Of a stretch of DNA of 64,000 nucleotides, positions 56,251 through 64,000 are shown piece by piece. Source of the DNA: Chloroflexota bacterium (lineage in GTDB: Bacteria; Chloroflexota; Anaerolineae; Promineifilales; Promineifilaceae); contig JAGOMA010000021.1 of the NCBI GenBank assembly GCA_017993775.1, positions 34,487-98,486 on the forward strand. The letters run 5' to 3'. Under the pieces are notes generated by a model that saw only the letters and a program-made list of their open reading frames with translations, had not been told where the DNA came from and did no database searches. The first letter of the stretch is position 1. Each line of letters opens with the position of its first letter. Both the position numbers and the translations under genes were made by a program.

Positions 56251-56404
56251 TTAAGTTATCCCTTCACGTAGGGACGCATTTAACGGGATATAACGATATT
56301 CAAAAATAAGGTTACGGTAGGTATTAAAAATACAGCAATTTGTTATTCGTCTTATTGCATACACACAATGCCCGTTCTCCCGATAACTTTTGAGAGATTC
56401 ACTA

Positions 56405-58069
56405 ATGATACGTGACCTATTTGATCGTCAATACGCCAAAAAAGACATTATGGCTGGCCTAACCTTAGCGGTGGAAAGTGTGCCTGATGGTATGGCCGTT
56501 GGCACACTGGCGTTAATCAACCCCATTAGCGGAGTTTATGGCTATATGATCGGCGGCCTGTCGGGCGCTTTTTTTACCAATTCGGTATCAATGAGCATTC
56601 AGGCAACCAGCGCGATGGCTTTGATTGTGGCTGGTGTGTCGGAAGTTGGGGTCGGGCAACCGAATGCAGACAACGCTTTGCTCCTGCTTACCCTGCTGAC
56701 TGGATTATTCATGGTGGCTTTTGGCTTGTTACGTCTGGGCAGCGCCTTGCGCTTCATTCCTAATTCAGTCATGTCAGCCTTCACCCATGCGGTTGGGTTG
56801 TCGATTGTGTTGGGTCAATTAAGCAACATCATAGGTTACAGTGCGCAAGGAGCAAATAAGCCGATGCAAACCCTTAATTTATTGCTTCATCTTGATCAAG
56901 TCAATCTATATGCGCTGATTACGGGCGCAATAACGATGGGTTTAATGATTGTGTTACAAAAAACGCGGCTGAAAACTTTCAGTATTTTGATCGCTATGTT
57001 TGTAGCTTCGTTAGTGCCTTTGCTATTGGATTGGAACAGCGTCATCAAAGTTCAAGACACGGCTCCGATTTTTGGTCATCTTCCGCGTTTCTTTATCCCT
57101 GATTTGTCAACCTTGCCGATTTTGAATCCTGTACTGCTTGCCCCTGCACTGGCTTTGGCAATCGTAGGGCTGGTGCAAGGAGCCGCCGTCAGCCATGAAT
57201 TCCCCAATCCAGATGGGAGCAAACCAGATGCTTCTGGTGATTTCAAGGGGCAGGGGATGGCGAATATCGTGACTGGCTTTTTTCAGGGGATGCCGGTGGG
57301 TGGCTCTTTTTCGGCCACTGCCATTTTGGCTGGCGGTGGTGCGCGTACTCGCTTTGCCAACATTGTGGCCGGGGTCGGCATTGCCGGGGCGTTACTGCTG
57401 TTGAGCAATGTGATTGGTTTGCTGACTATGCCTGCTTTGGGCGGCTTTTTGTTTGTTCTAGGTATGGGTGTTTTGAAACCGAGGGAACTTCTAGCGACTT
57501 GGAATCTTGGCGGATTGAGTCGTTGGGGAATGTTCTTTTTGATTTTGGTCGCTTTATTTGTGTCGTTACAAGCGGCAGTGTTTGTTGGTGTTGCTTTGGC
57601 GCTTGTGTTGTACATCATTCGTCAATCGAATGAGATTGCGGTGAAGATGGGTGAGTATGAAAACGGGCACCTAGTTTACGAAAAGGATGTTGAGCCAGAA
57701 TTAGCTTCCAATTCGATTGTTACCTTGCAGTATTATGGCTCGTTGTTTTTTGCATCGGCAGAGAATTTCGAGAAGCAATTGCCCCATCCCGCCGCCGATA
57801 CGCGCAATGCGGTTGTCATCTTGAATTTACGCGGCCAAAAAGAGCTGGACAGCACCACACTCGATACGTTAACCGACTACGCACAGGCTTTACAAAAACA
57901 TGACTGCCGATTGATGCTTGCTGGTGTAGAGTATTCTTCTCAACAAATACTGAAAAGGACGGGGAAGTTAGCCATTATTGGCAGTGACAATGTGTTTTCT
58001 GTGAGTGATCAGTATCATGAATCAGTGTTGCAGGCACGTGCTAAAGCGGAAGCGTGGCAAAACAGATAG
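56405..58069 (+). CDS. SulP-family anion transporter with STAS domain
   Basis: 554 residues from ATG 56405 (an upstream TTG at 56390 rejected). About eleven membrane segments with GLTLAVESVPDGMAVG near the start (usual GLTVGIVALPLALAF position) and GMPVGGSFSATAILAGGGART, the SulP hallmark. The C-terminal STAS domain (about 440-550) has VVILNLRGQKELDSTTLDTL. The family moves sulfate, bicarbonate or other anions. 154 bp after the ThrE gene. The first 'P' motif is unusual: ESVPDG. Confidence 0.85.
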   Translation: MIRDLFDRQYAKKDIMAGLTLAVESVPDGMAVGTLALINPISGVYGYMIGGLSGAFFTNSVSMSIQATSAMALIVAGVSEVGVGQPNADNALLLLTLLTGLFMVAFGLLRLGSALRFIPNSVMSAFTHAVGLSIVLGQLSNIIGYSAQGANKPMQTLNLLLHLDQVNLYALITGAITMGLMIVLQKTRLKTFSILIAMFVASLVPLLLDWNSVIKVQDTAPIFGHLPRFFIPDLSTLPILNPVLLAPALALAIVGLVQGAAVSHEFPNPDGSKPDASGDFKGQGMANIVTGFFQGMPVGGSFSATAILAGGGARTRFANIVAGVGIAGALLLLSNVIGLLTMPALGGFLFVLGMGVLKPRELLATWNLGGLSRWGMFFLILVALFVSLQAAVFVGVALALVLYIIRQSNEIAVKMGEYENGHLVYEKDVEPELASNSIVTLQYYGSLFFASAENFEKQLPHPAADTRNAVVILNLRGQKELDSTTLDTLTDYAQALQKHDCRLMLAGVEYSSQQILKRTGKLAIIGSDNVFSVSDQYHESVLQARAKAEAWQNR

Positions 58070-58185
58070 ATGAATCTGGTTTTTGCTAACAGCCGTTTTT
58101 ACTGGATACAGTGCCGCAACCTCAGCAATTTATATAGCGAACACCTTTAATCTATAAATATTGAAGAACAAAGGAGACCTTATTT

Positions 58186-59085
58186 ATGTCTAACAGCGCT
58201 TACAAGAAAATTCATGTTGTTATCAACCCGGCTTCAGGCAAAAACGAGCCAATCATCAATGTTCTGAATGACGTGTTTCACCAATATGATGACGTCGATT
58301 GGAATGTCAGCGTCACCAAAAAGTATGGCGATGCCACGGCCCAAGCACGGGAAGCAGTGCAAAATGGGGCGGAACTGGTAGCCGGGTACGGGGGTGATGG
58401 TACACAGCATGAAATTGCGAACGGGATCATGGGGACAACGGCCGTTATGGGTGTATTACCCGGCGGCACAGGCAACGGCTTCGCTACTGAACTGGGGACG
58501 CCCAAAGAGTTGAAACCAGCCGTTCAACTACTTTGCACAGGCGGTAAAGTACGCAATATTGACGTTGTGAAACTGGGTGATAGCTACTTCATTCAACGGC
58601 TTTATGTTGGTATCGAACCGGAAGAACAAACAAGTCGTGAAGACAAAGACAAATACGGAACGTTCGCCTATGCCATCAACGCTTACCATCGTGCGCGGGA
58701 CAAAAAGCCAAAAGAATTTCAGTACAAAATTGTCATTGATGGCGAGGAATATAATGTGCCCGCTTCAAAATTGTACGTAGTCAATGCCGCCAAGGCGGGC
58801 ACAGGCATTTCCGTTACCGGGAAAATTTCTGAACCAGATGATGGATTACTGGAAGTTTTCATCCTCGATAATAAAAGCCTGAAATCACTTGTTGCAGCGG
58901 GTGAGCGAATGATACATCTAGACACAAAAACCGCACGAAAATTCATCAAACAAGGCAAAGAAATTTATATCGACACAGACCCTGATCAGCCGGTATGGAC
59001 CGATGGTGAGTATACTGGACGGACACCGATATCGATGCAAGTTGTTCCCGGTGCGCTAAAGGTTGTTGTCCCTAATCAAGTATAA
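58186..59085 (+). CDS. Diacylglycerol/sphingosine kinase-like lipid kinase
   Basis: 299 residues. VVINPASGKNEP (residues 10-22) and GYGGDGTQHEIANGI and LPGGTGNGFATELG are the nucleotide-binding GGDGT motif and following motifs of the DAGK catalytic domain (YegS/DgkB/LCB5). It should phosphorylate a membrane lipid alcohol using ATP at the inner face of the membrane. GGAGA lies 9 nt before the ATG. Substrate unknown; bacterial members act on diacylglycerol or undecaprenol-like lipids. Confidence 0.88.
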   Translation: MSNSAYKKIHVVINPASGKNEPIINVLNDVFHQYDDVDWNVSVTKKYGDATAQAREAVQNGAELVAGYGGDGTQHEIANGIMGTTAVMGVLPGGTGNGFATELGTPKELKPAVQLLCTGGKVRNIDVVKLGDSYFIQRLYVGIEPEEQTSREDKDKYGTFAYAINAYHRARDKKPKEFQYKIVIDGEEYNVPASKLYVVNAAKAGTGISVTGKISEPDDGLLEVFILDNKSLKSLVAAGERMIHLDTKTARKFIKQGKEIYIDTDPDQPVWTDGEYTGRTPISMQVVPGALKVVVPNQV

Positions 59086-59218
59086 AATTTTTACTAAACT
59101 TACCCGTTAAAAATCAGATTTTATTCGAATGAATAAAAACTTCACACAAAGCTAAAGCTAGAGGATTGACTCTTGCTCTAGCTCAAGCATCTAGCGTTTT
59201 TACACAGGAGACAAAATA

Positions 59219-60757
59219 ATGAAAAAATCTAGCACTGGAAATAAAGCTAAAACTGAGCAAACACCTTCTATGTTTGCCTCTCTGGCAGTGATCATTGTGA
59301 TGATTGCTTTGATTCTATTTTCTGTTATTTTCTTTGGTGGCGAAGTGGCAGAAGGCCCATTGCAAGTTAGTATGACGATTGCCACCTTGTTTGCCTTAAG
59401 TATTGCGTATCGTTATGGTTTTCGCGGTTCATTAATTAATCAAGCTATTTCTAGTAGCCTCAATAGTGTTATGGGTACTATTTTTGTCATCCTTGCTATT
59501 GGTACAATCATTGGCACGCTTTACCTGACTGGTACGGTCGCCAATATTATTTACTATGGGGTAGCCATCATTAGCCCCCGCTTTTATTATGTGACGGTTT
59601 TCATCATCGCCCTAGCATTAAGTATGGTACTAGGTAGTTCGCTAACCACTGTGGGTGCTGTTGGGGTAGCCTTCGTTGGATTGGCTTCGATTATGGGAGT
59701 TAATCCCGCCATAACCGCTGGTGCCGCCGTGTCGGGGGCGGTCATCGGTGATAAAACTGCCAAAATCTCAGATACGCTTCAATTAACCATCGCTATGGTA
59801 GGGGGCGTTTCCGTTGATGAACATAGTAAGACTGTTATGCGTACTGCTATCCCCGTGGTAATTATTAGCCTTTTGATTTTTTTGGTGCTGGGCCTAACCG
59901 GTGGAACAAGCGCGACCTCAGTTGACCCAACTCAGGTTCAGAATGTCATTACGCAACATTATAATATTTCTTTATGGGCTTTTTTGCCCATTGTGTTGAT
60001 TTTCATTTTCTCGGCACTTCGTTTTTCAGCTTATATGGCTTTGATGTTGCCGGCGCTTGTGGCTGTTGTGTTGGCCGCTTTTATTCAACATGATCTCATC
60101 GTTTTTTTGGCCGCTGATCCAAGTTTAAGTTATTTCGAAGCTGTTCTAAAAGTAGGTATTGAGACATTAGCACATGGTTTTCATTTGAACAGCGGGGTTG
60201 AGCAACTGGATGCAATCTTTGCTGGGGGTGGAGCTACCGGTATGTTGACGACTATTTGGCTACTCCTTGTTGCGGCTAGTTTTGGAGCGGTCATGGATTA
60301 CACGGGAATGTTACAACAGTTGATTACCCCGATTATCAACTGGGCGAAGGGGTCGGTTAAATTAATTCTGACGACGATGCTATCTTCGCTGGGTTTGAAT
60401 CTGGTAACGGCCGATCCTTACGTGAGCATTGTTTTATCTGGACAGATGTTCCGTGAACCGTATATTAAAGCGCGACTTAAACCAAACTTATTATCAATGT
60501 CTATAGCTGACTCTGGGAGTATTTTTTCAAACATCATTCCGTGGAATGTACATGGCGCAATTTTTGCGGCGACGTTGGGCTTGGGAACGGCCGTTTGGGC
60601 ACCATATACATTTGCGGCTTATCTGACACCGGTAGTCACGATTATAATGGTTTATATTTACTACTTGCGTAAAGGGCATATAGCCGATGGTGTAGATGCT
60701 GAGCAGATTTACGGAACAGAACCTACAACCCTACCTGAATCAACTCAGCTGGCGTAG
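59219..60757 (+). CDS. NhaC-type Na+/H+ antiporter
   Basis: 512 residues, about twelve membrane segments. Motifs GSSLTTVGAVGVAFVGLASIMG and AVSGAVIGDKTAKISDTLQL are those of the NhaC family, where the Asp/Lys region takes part in ion translocation. Exchange of sodium for protons (or malate/lactate in some members). A short polar N-terminus and a C-terminal tail of 30 residues are cytoplasmic. ACAGGAG lies before ATG 59219. A 27-codon frame follows 7 nt later. Confidence 0.85.
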   Translation: MKKSSTGNKAKTEQTPSMFASLAVIIVMIALILFSVIFFGGEVAEGPLQVSMTIATLFALSIAYRYGFRGSLINQAISSSLNSVMGTIFVILAIGTIIGTLYLTGTVANIIYYGVAIISPRFYYVTVFIIALALSMVLGSSLTTVGAVGVAFVGLASIMGVNPAITAGAAVSGAVIGDKTAKISDTLQLTIAMVGGVSVDEHSKTVMRTAIPVVIISLLIFLVLGLTGGTSATSVDPTQVQNVITQHYNISLWAFLPIVLIFIFSALRFSAYMALMLPALVAVVLAAFIQHDLIVFLAADPSLSYFEAVLKVGIETLAHGFHLNSGVEQLDAIFAGGGATGMLTTIWLLLVAASFGAVMDYTGMLQQLITPIINWAKGSVKLILTTMLSSLGLNLVTADPYVSIVLSGQMFREPYIKARLKPNLLSMSIADSGSIFSNIIPWNVHGAIFAATLGLGTAVWAPYTFAAYLTPVVTIIMVYIYYLRKGHIADGVDAEQIYGTEPTTLPESTQLA

Positions 60758-60764
60758 TCGTTAA

Positions 60765-60848
60765 ATGGGAGCATTTTGTCTGATATTAGTATGTATGCTG
60801 GTGGCGGGCATGGTCTTTATAACCGTATCCTTAGTTGAAATTAAGTAA
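60765..60848 (+). CDS. Possible 27-residue single-span membrane peptide
   Basis: ATG 60765 to TAA 60848: MGAFCLILVCMLVAGMVF followed by ITVSLVEIK. One hydrophobic span with a short charged end. 7 nt after the NhaC stop and 19 nt before the next gene. Some transporter genes carry such a small subunit next to them. No ribosome-binding site is visible, and the ORF is too short for certainty. Confidence 0.4.
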   Translation: MGAFCLILVCMLVAGMVFITVSLVEIK

Positions 60849-60867
60849 TTAAAAGGAGAATGGTAGC

Positions 60868-61506
60868 ATGACTTTTGAATTATTGTGTGCCACGATGATC
60901 GCTTTATTGTTTGGAACAATGGTTTGTTTTGGCGGCTACCGTCTGTTTCTCGCCTTACTCCCCATCTGGGGTTTTTTCTTCGGGTTTGGGTTAGGGGCGC
61001 AAACGATTCAGGCTTTGTTTGGTGATGCCTTTTTATCTACTGTGACGAGTTGGGTTGTTGGTTTTATCACAGCGTTAATTTTTGCGGTGCTTTCATACCT
61101 TTTCTACTCGTTTGCTGTTGCGATTTTAGCAGGATCGCTTGGTTATGCGGCTGGCGTTGCCTTGATGGGATTGTTTAGCGCAGATTTGACCTTTATCACT
61201 TGGCTAGTGGGGATTGTTCTGGGCGTTATTTTGATTGGAATCACATTCTATTTTAATTTGGCGAAATACATGATTATCATTGCAACGGCCGTTGGCGGTG
61301 CTGGTATGACAATTGGAACATTGACATTAGGTGTTGGGGGTGTTCAATTGATGCGATTGTTAGACACTCCGTTAAAAGCGATGTTAGATGACTCTCCATT
61401 ATGGACAATCTTGTTCTTGATCATGGCGGGGATGGGCATTGTTGCGCAAATTCGAGTTAATCGCGCTATTGAAATTGAAACATACAATCGTTGGGCAACT
61501 TCTTGA
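60868..61506 (+). CDS. DUF4203-like multi-span membrane protein
   Basis: 212 residues, six membrane segments, very few charged residues until the C-terminus (RVNRAIEIETYNRW). GYRLFLALLPIWGFFFGFGLG and GLGAQTIQALFG near the start match the TMEM198/DUF4203-like pattern of uncharged glycine-rich helices. Function unknown. AAAGGAG lies 8 nt before the ATG. 34 nt before the next gene's start, so probably one operon. Confidence 0.7.
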   Translation: MTFELLCATMIALLFGTMVCFGGYRLFLALLPIWGFFFGFGLGAQTIQALFGDAFLSTVTSWVVGFITALIFAVLSYLFYSFAVAILAGSLGYAAGVALMGLFSADLTFITWLVGIVLGVILIGITFYFNLAKYMIIIATAVGGAGMTIGTLTLGVGGVQLMRLLDTPLKAMLDDSPLWTILFLIMAGMGIVAQIRVNRAIEIETYNRWATS

Positions 61507-61540
61507 TCTGCTTCGTCAGTCAAGGAATAGCAGGCTAAAG

Positions 61541-63589
61541 ATGAAAAAACGCACACCCCTTGTCAAACGACCAGTAGCTCGCATTCTGATTATCTGGCTC
61601 ATCCAAAGCGTGGCGCTCATCATCATGGCGATCTTGATGAAGGATGTCAAGATAGACCGTGTAGGAACGGCATTGGCGGTAACGGCCGTTATCGGCTTAC
61701 TCAATGGGCTGCTGTGGCCGTTGCTGAGCTACTTCCTTGTACCCTTTGCCGTTTTGACCCTTGGCATTGGGGCATTGCTGTTGAATGGTGCCATCGTCTG
61801 GATGGCGGCACAACTCATTGATAGCATTGCCCTGACCAACTACTGGACAGCTTTCTGGTTGGCCTTGGGTATGTCGGCGATCAACATCATCCTATCCAGT
61901 TTACTGACCATCGACGATGACAATTCATGGTATCGTAACATGGTCAAGCGGCGTATGACCCACATCGCCAAGCCCCAACCGACTGATGTGCCCGGCATCT
62001 TCTTCCTTGAGATTGATGGATTGGGCACACCCATCCTTAAAAAAGCGCTCGACGAAGGGTACATGCCCAATATGAAACGCTGGCTCGATAGCGGCGATTA
62101 CGTCATTACACAATGGGAAACCGACACGTCTTCGCAAACATCAGCCAGCCAAGCCGGTATTTTGCATGGCAACAATAGCAACATCCCCGCTTTCCGCTGG
62201 TACGACAAAGAGAGTGAGCAAGTCGTTGCTTCCAGCAATACCAAGATTTTGCCAGAGTTAGAAAAAGGTTTTTCGGATGGCAACGGCTTACTAGCCGACG
62301 ATGGGGCAAGTCGGGGCAATCTCTTCTCTGGCGATGCGCCATATGTGATGAACACCGCCAGTGTCTTGCTGGATCGCACCCGCTTCCATACGTCTGAGTT
62401 TCAAGCCTATTTCGCCAACCCGTACAACATCAGTCGCACTTTCCTGCTCTTCTTCTGGGATGTGTTTGAGGAGTGGCGACAATTCCGTTCGGCTCGCAAA
62501 AACAATGTACAACCAATCTTGGACAAGAGCCATCGTGGGGGGGCGTACCCATTTATCCGTGCCGTGATGACGGTGTTGATGCGTGAATTGAATGTTTACA
62601 CCTTATTGGGCGATATGTTTGCCGGGCGGCCGTCGGCCTATGCTACCTTTGTCGGGTACGATGAAATCGCCCACCATTCCGGTGTGCTTGACCCCGCCGC
62701 TTTCCACGCCCTCACCCAATTAGATGAACAATTCGCCCGTTTGGATAGCGCTAAGAAAGTTGCTCCCCGTCCTTATCACCTTGTCGTTCTCTCCGATCAT
62801 GGGCAGACAGGTGGCGCAACTTTCAAACAACGGTATGGCAAAACCCTTGACGAATTCATCCAAGAATTGATGACCCAAGCGTACAAAGTGGATGCACCAG
62901 TTGATAGTGGCGAAAGTTACGGCACGATCAACGCCTTCTTGACCGACACTATCGCCAATGAAAGTTCTGGTGCCACGAAACTGGTTGGTCGTGTGTTCAA
63001 AGATAAGACAGTCGATGGGGAAGTGGTGTTAGGGCCACATGGTCACAAACAACGTGACAGCAAGGAAAAAACATCAGAAGAAAAACCAGCCGTTATTGCG
63101 ATTGCCTCTGGGAATTTGGGCATTGTCTCTTTCACCCAATGGTCAGAGCGCGTGACTTTGGAGCAATTGGAAACAACCTTCCCCGCTGTCGCACCCGGTC
63201 TGGTTCAGCATGAAGGGGTGGGCTTCATCATGATTCGCTCTGAAAAGCATGGGCCGTTGGTGATGGGGGCGAAGGGTATCTATTACCTCAACGAGGATCG
63301 CATTGAAGGGGAAAATCCGCTGGCGCTTTTCGGTGCCAACGCCCCTGACCATCTACGCCGCACCGATAGTTTCCCCAATTGCCCTGATATTGTCGTCAAT
63401 AGTTTCTACAATCCGGAAACGAATGAAGGGTGTGCGTTTGAGGAGTTGATTGGTTTTCATGGCGGGATGGGTGGTCCACAAACCCAACCGTTTATTCTTC
63501 ATCCCGCCGAGTTGAAGGTGGAAGGCGAACTCATTGGTGCCGCCTCTGTCTATCACACCTGTAAGGGTTGGCTGAATCAATTTAGTTAG
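61541..63589 (+). CDS. Fusion of phage-holin-like membrane domain with alkaline-phosphatase-type hydrolase
   Basis: 682 residues from ATG 61541 (the frame extends to 61439 but overlaps the previous gene). Residues about 15-125 hold four membrane segments of the phage_holin_4_2-like type. Then comes the alkaline-phosphatase/phosphodiesterase fold: FFLEIDGLGTPILKKAL (metal Asp), DTSSQTSAS (likely nucleophile Thr/Ser), GYDEIAHHSG and LSDHGQTGGA (metal His/Asp). It should act outside the membrane on phosphate esters or phosphoglycans. As the last gene of the island it may end the operon; no T-run terminator was seen. Confidence 0.82.
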   Translation: MKKRTPLVKRPVARILIIWLIQSVALIIMAILMKDVKIDRVGTALAVTAVIGLLNGLLWPLLSYFLVPFAVLTLGIGALLLNGAIVWMAAQLIDSIALTNYWTAFWLALGMSAINIILSSLLTIDDDNSWYRNMVKRRMTHIAKPQPTDVPGIFFLEIDGLGTPILKKALDEGYMPNMKRWLDSGDYVITQWETDTSSQTSASQAGILHGNNSNIPAFRWYDKESEQVVASSNTKILPELEKGFSDGNGLLADDGASRGNLFSGDAPYVMNTASVLLDRTRFHTSEFQAYFANPYNISRTFLLFFWDVFEEWRQFRSARKNNVQPILDKSHRGGAYPFIRAVMTVLMRELNVYTLLGDMFAGRPSAYATFVGYDEIAHHSGVLDPAAFHALTQLDEQFARLDSAKKVAPRPYHLVVLSDHGQTGGATFKQRYGKTLDEFIQELMTQAYKVDAPVDSGESYGTINAFLTDTIANESSGATKLVGRVFKDKTVDGEVVLGPHGHKQRDSKEKTSEEKPAVIAIASGNLGIVSFTQWSERVTLEQLETTFPAVAPGLVQHEGVGFIMIRSEKHGPLVMGAKGIYYLNEDRIEGENPLALFGANAPDHLRRTDSFPNCPDIVVNSFYNPETNEGCAFEELIGFHGGMGGPQTQPFILHPAELKVEGELIGAASVYHTCKGWLNQFS

Positions 63590-63795
63590 AAAGCTGGTTG
63601 AAAATAGAACTTATCCTGTTATTGTTAGCCCGACCATTAGATTGTGTTGACACTTGAAGCAGAAAATAAAGTTGCTTCAGTCGTAAGCGTTCAGGTGGTG
63701 TCCTATAGTGACCCCCATTGTCAAGACCACAAAATCACTAATTTAAGGGTGAACGGCCGTTCTAATTTGGGGCCGTATGTCAGCCAGTGTGCCGG
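63590..63795. other. Intergenic region before transposase remnant
   Basis: No gene seen. One ACGGCCGT at about 63753. A TGTCAAGACCACAAAATCAC segment and the preceding AGTGACCCCCAT look like an IS-type end, but no inverted partner lies inside the window. Confidence 0.4.
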
Positions 63796-64000
63796 TCACG
63801 GCGACAGTACCGGCATCTGTCCATAATACACCTCAGCCGGTGTCCGATACTTCAGGGCTTGATGTGGCCGTTCTGTACTGCCGCAGCCCCTGCCATAAGG
63901 CCACCACCGTCTCGTAATCATGCAGATAGATGTGCTGATATTTCAGGGTACGCCAGAAGCGCTCAATGAAAATGTTGTCAAATACCCGCCCCCGACCATC
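63796..64000 (-). pseudogene. Frameshifted IS3-type transposase C-terminal remnant (cut by window edge)
   Basis: Minus strand: from the edge DNIFIERFWRTLKYQHIYLHD is read (catalytic Glu in IERFW), then LWQGLRQY, then after a 1-nt shift ERPHQALKYRTPAEVYYGQ to a stop at 63796. In intact IS3 proteins a stretch of about nine residues with YN lies between the two parts, so a small deletion and frameshift broke it. The rest lies outside the window. Confidence 0.8.

Noticed and set aside
61541..63589. Prophage signature (holin)
   Set aside because: Holin-like domain is fused to a phosphatase and no other phage gene is nearby.
1..64000. CRISPR arrays
   Set aside because: The ACGGCCGT repeats are scattered without regular spacing and lie mostly inside genes; no repeat-spacer pattern was seen.

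Overview
The window looks like a chromosomal segment of an uncultured or poorly characterised filamentous-type Chloroflexota (Anaerolineae/Caldilineae-like). This rests on gene style only: PAS-rich hybrid kinases, several large STAND regulators with TPR arms, multi-kilobase secreted repeat proteins ending in a YLP(L/M) tail, Chloroflexi-like small proteins, and IS3-type remnants. No marker gene fixes the taxonomy. One DNA signal runs through the whole window: the palindrome ACGGCCGT, usually as AACGGCCGTT. By hand count it occurs about 110 times, roughly one hundred times chance, and it leaves TAV, NGR and RPF/RPL tripeptides in the proteins.

Left part (1-7.5 kb): two adjacent minus-strand exported C39-type peptidase relatives (the first cut by the window edge), a 1223-residue multi-PAS hybrid histidine kinase, then two short plus-strand genes (RibD/DHFR-like reductase and S51 peptidase). 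From 7.8 to 19.7 kb lie minus-strand surface genes: a 2800-residue protein that embeds a complete-looking oligopeptide-binding domain between carboxypeptidase-regulatory-like repeats and DUF11-type domains, a decayed 1.3-kb stretch, a 522-residue beta-helix protein and a lipoprotein. An XRE-STAND-TPR regulator (20.1 kb) faces away from them.

Middle (22.6-45.3 kb): an MBOAT O-acyltransferase, an SGNH-type protein and an acyl carrier protein form a tight operon. A fatty-acyl-AMP-ligase-like gene lies 4.5 kb away, beyond a second hybrid kinase and an ABC-F protein. Together they look like a surface O-acylation pathway resembling dlt/alg logic. Next come a tRNA-Gly(CCC) with a perfect consensus promoter, an IS3 remnant, and a BTAD-STAND-TPR regulator divergent from a small-ORF plus giant (about 2200 aa) beta-helix/PKD/SdrD-B surface protein that ends in a clear terminator. 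A MalT-like LuxR regulator follows.

Right part (45.3-63.6 kb): a run of plus-strand genes with visibly lower G+C, strong Shine-Dalgarno sites and about five-fold fewer ACGGCCGT sites. It holds an acidic Ala-rich protein, a dual-specificity phosphatase, a DUF1269-like protein, a lipoprotein, a UPF0114 protein, an M19 dipeptidase homologue with NPYAT repeats, three serine beta-lactamase-fold proteins, ThrE, SulP, a diacylglycerol-kinase-like protein, NhaC, a DUF4203-like protein and a holin-like/alkaline-phosphatase fusion. It reads as an envelope/ion-homeostasis island that may be controlled by the adjacent LuxR-type regulator; a 7-2-7 inverted repeat lies just downstream of that gene. Two of the beta-lactamase-fold genes, from different classes, share an 85-nt duplicated leader covering the ribosome-binding region and the first 14 codons. 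The window ends in a frameshifted IS3-type transposase remnant.
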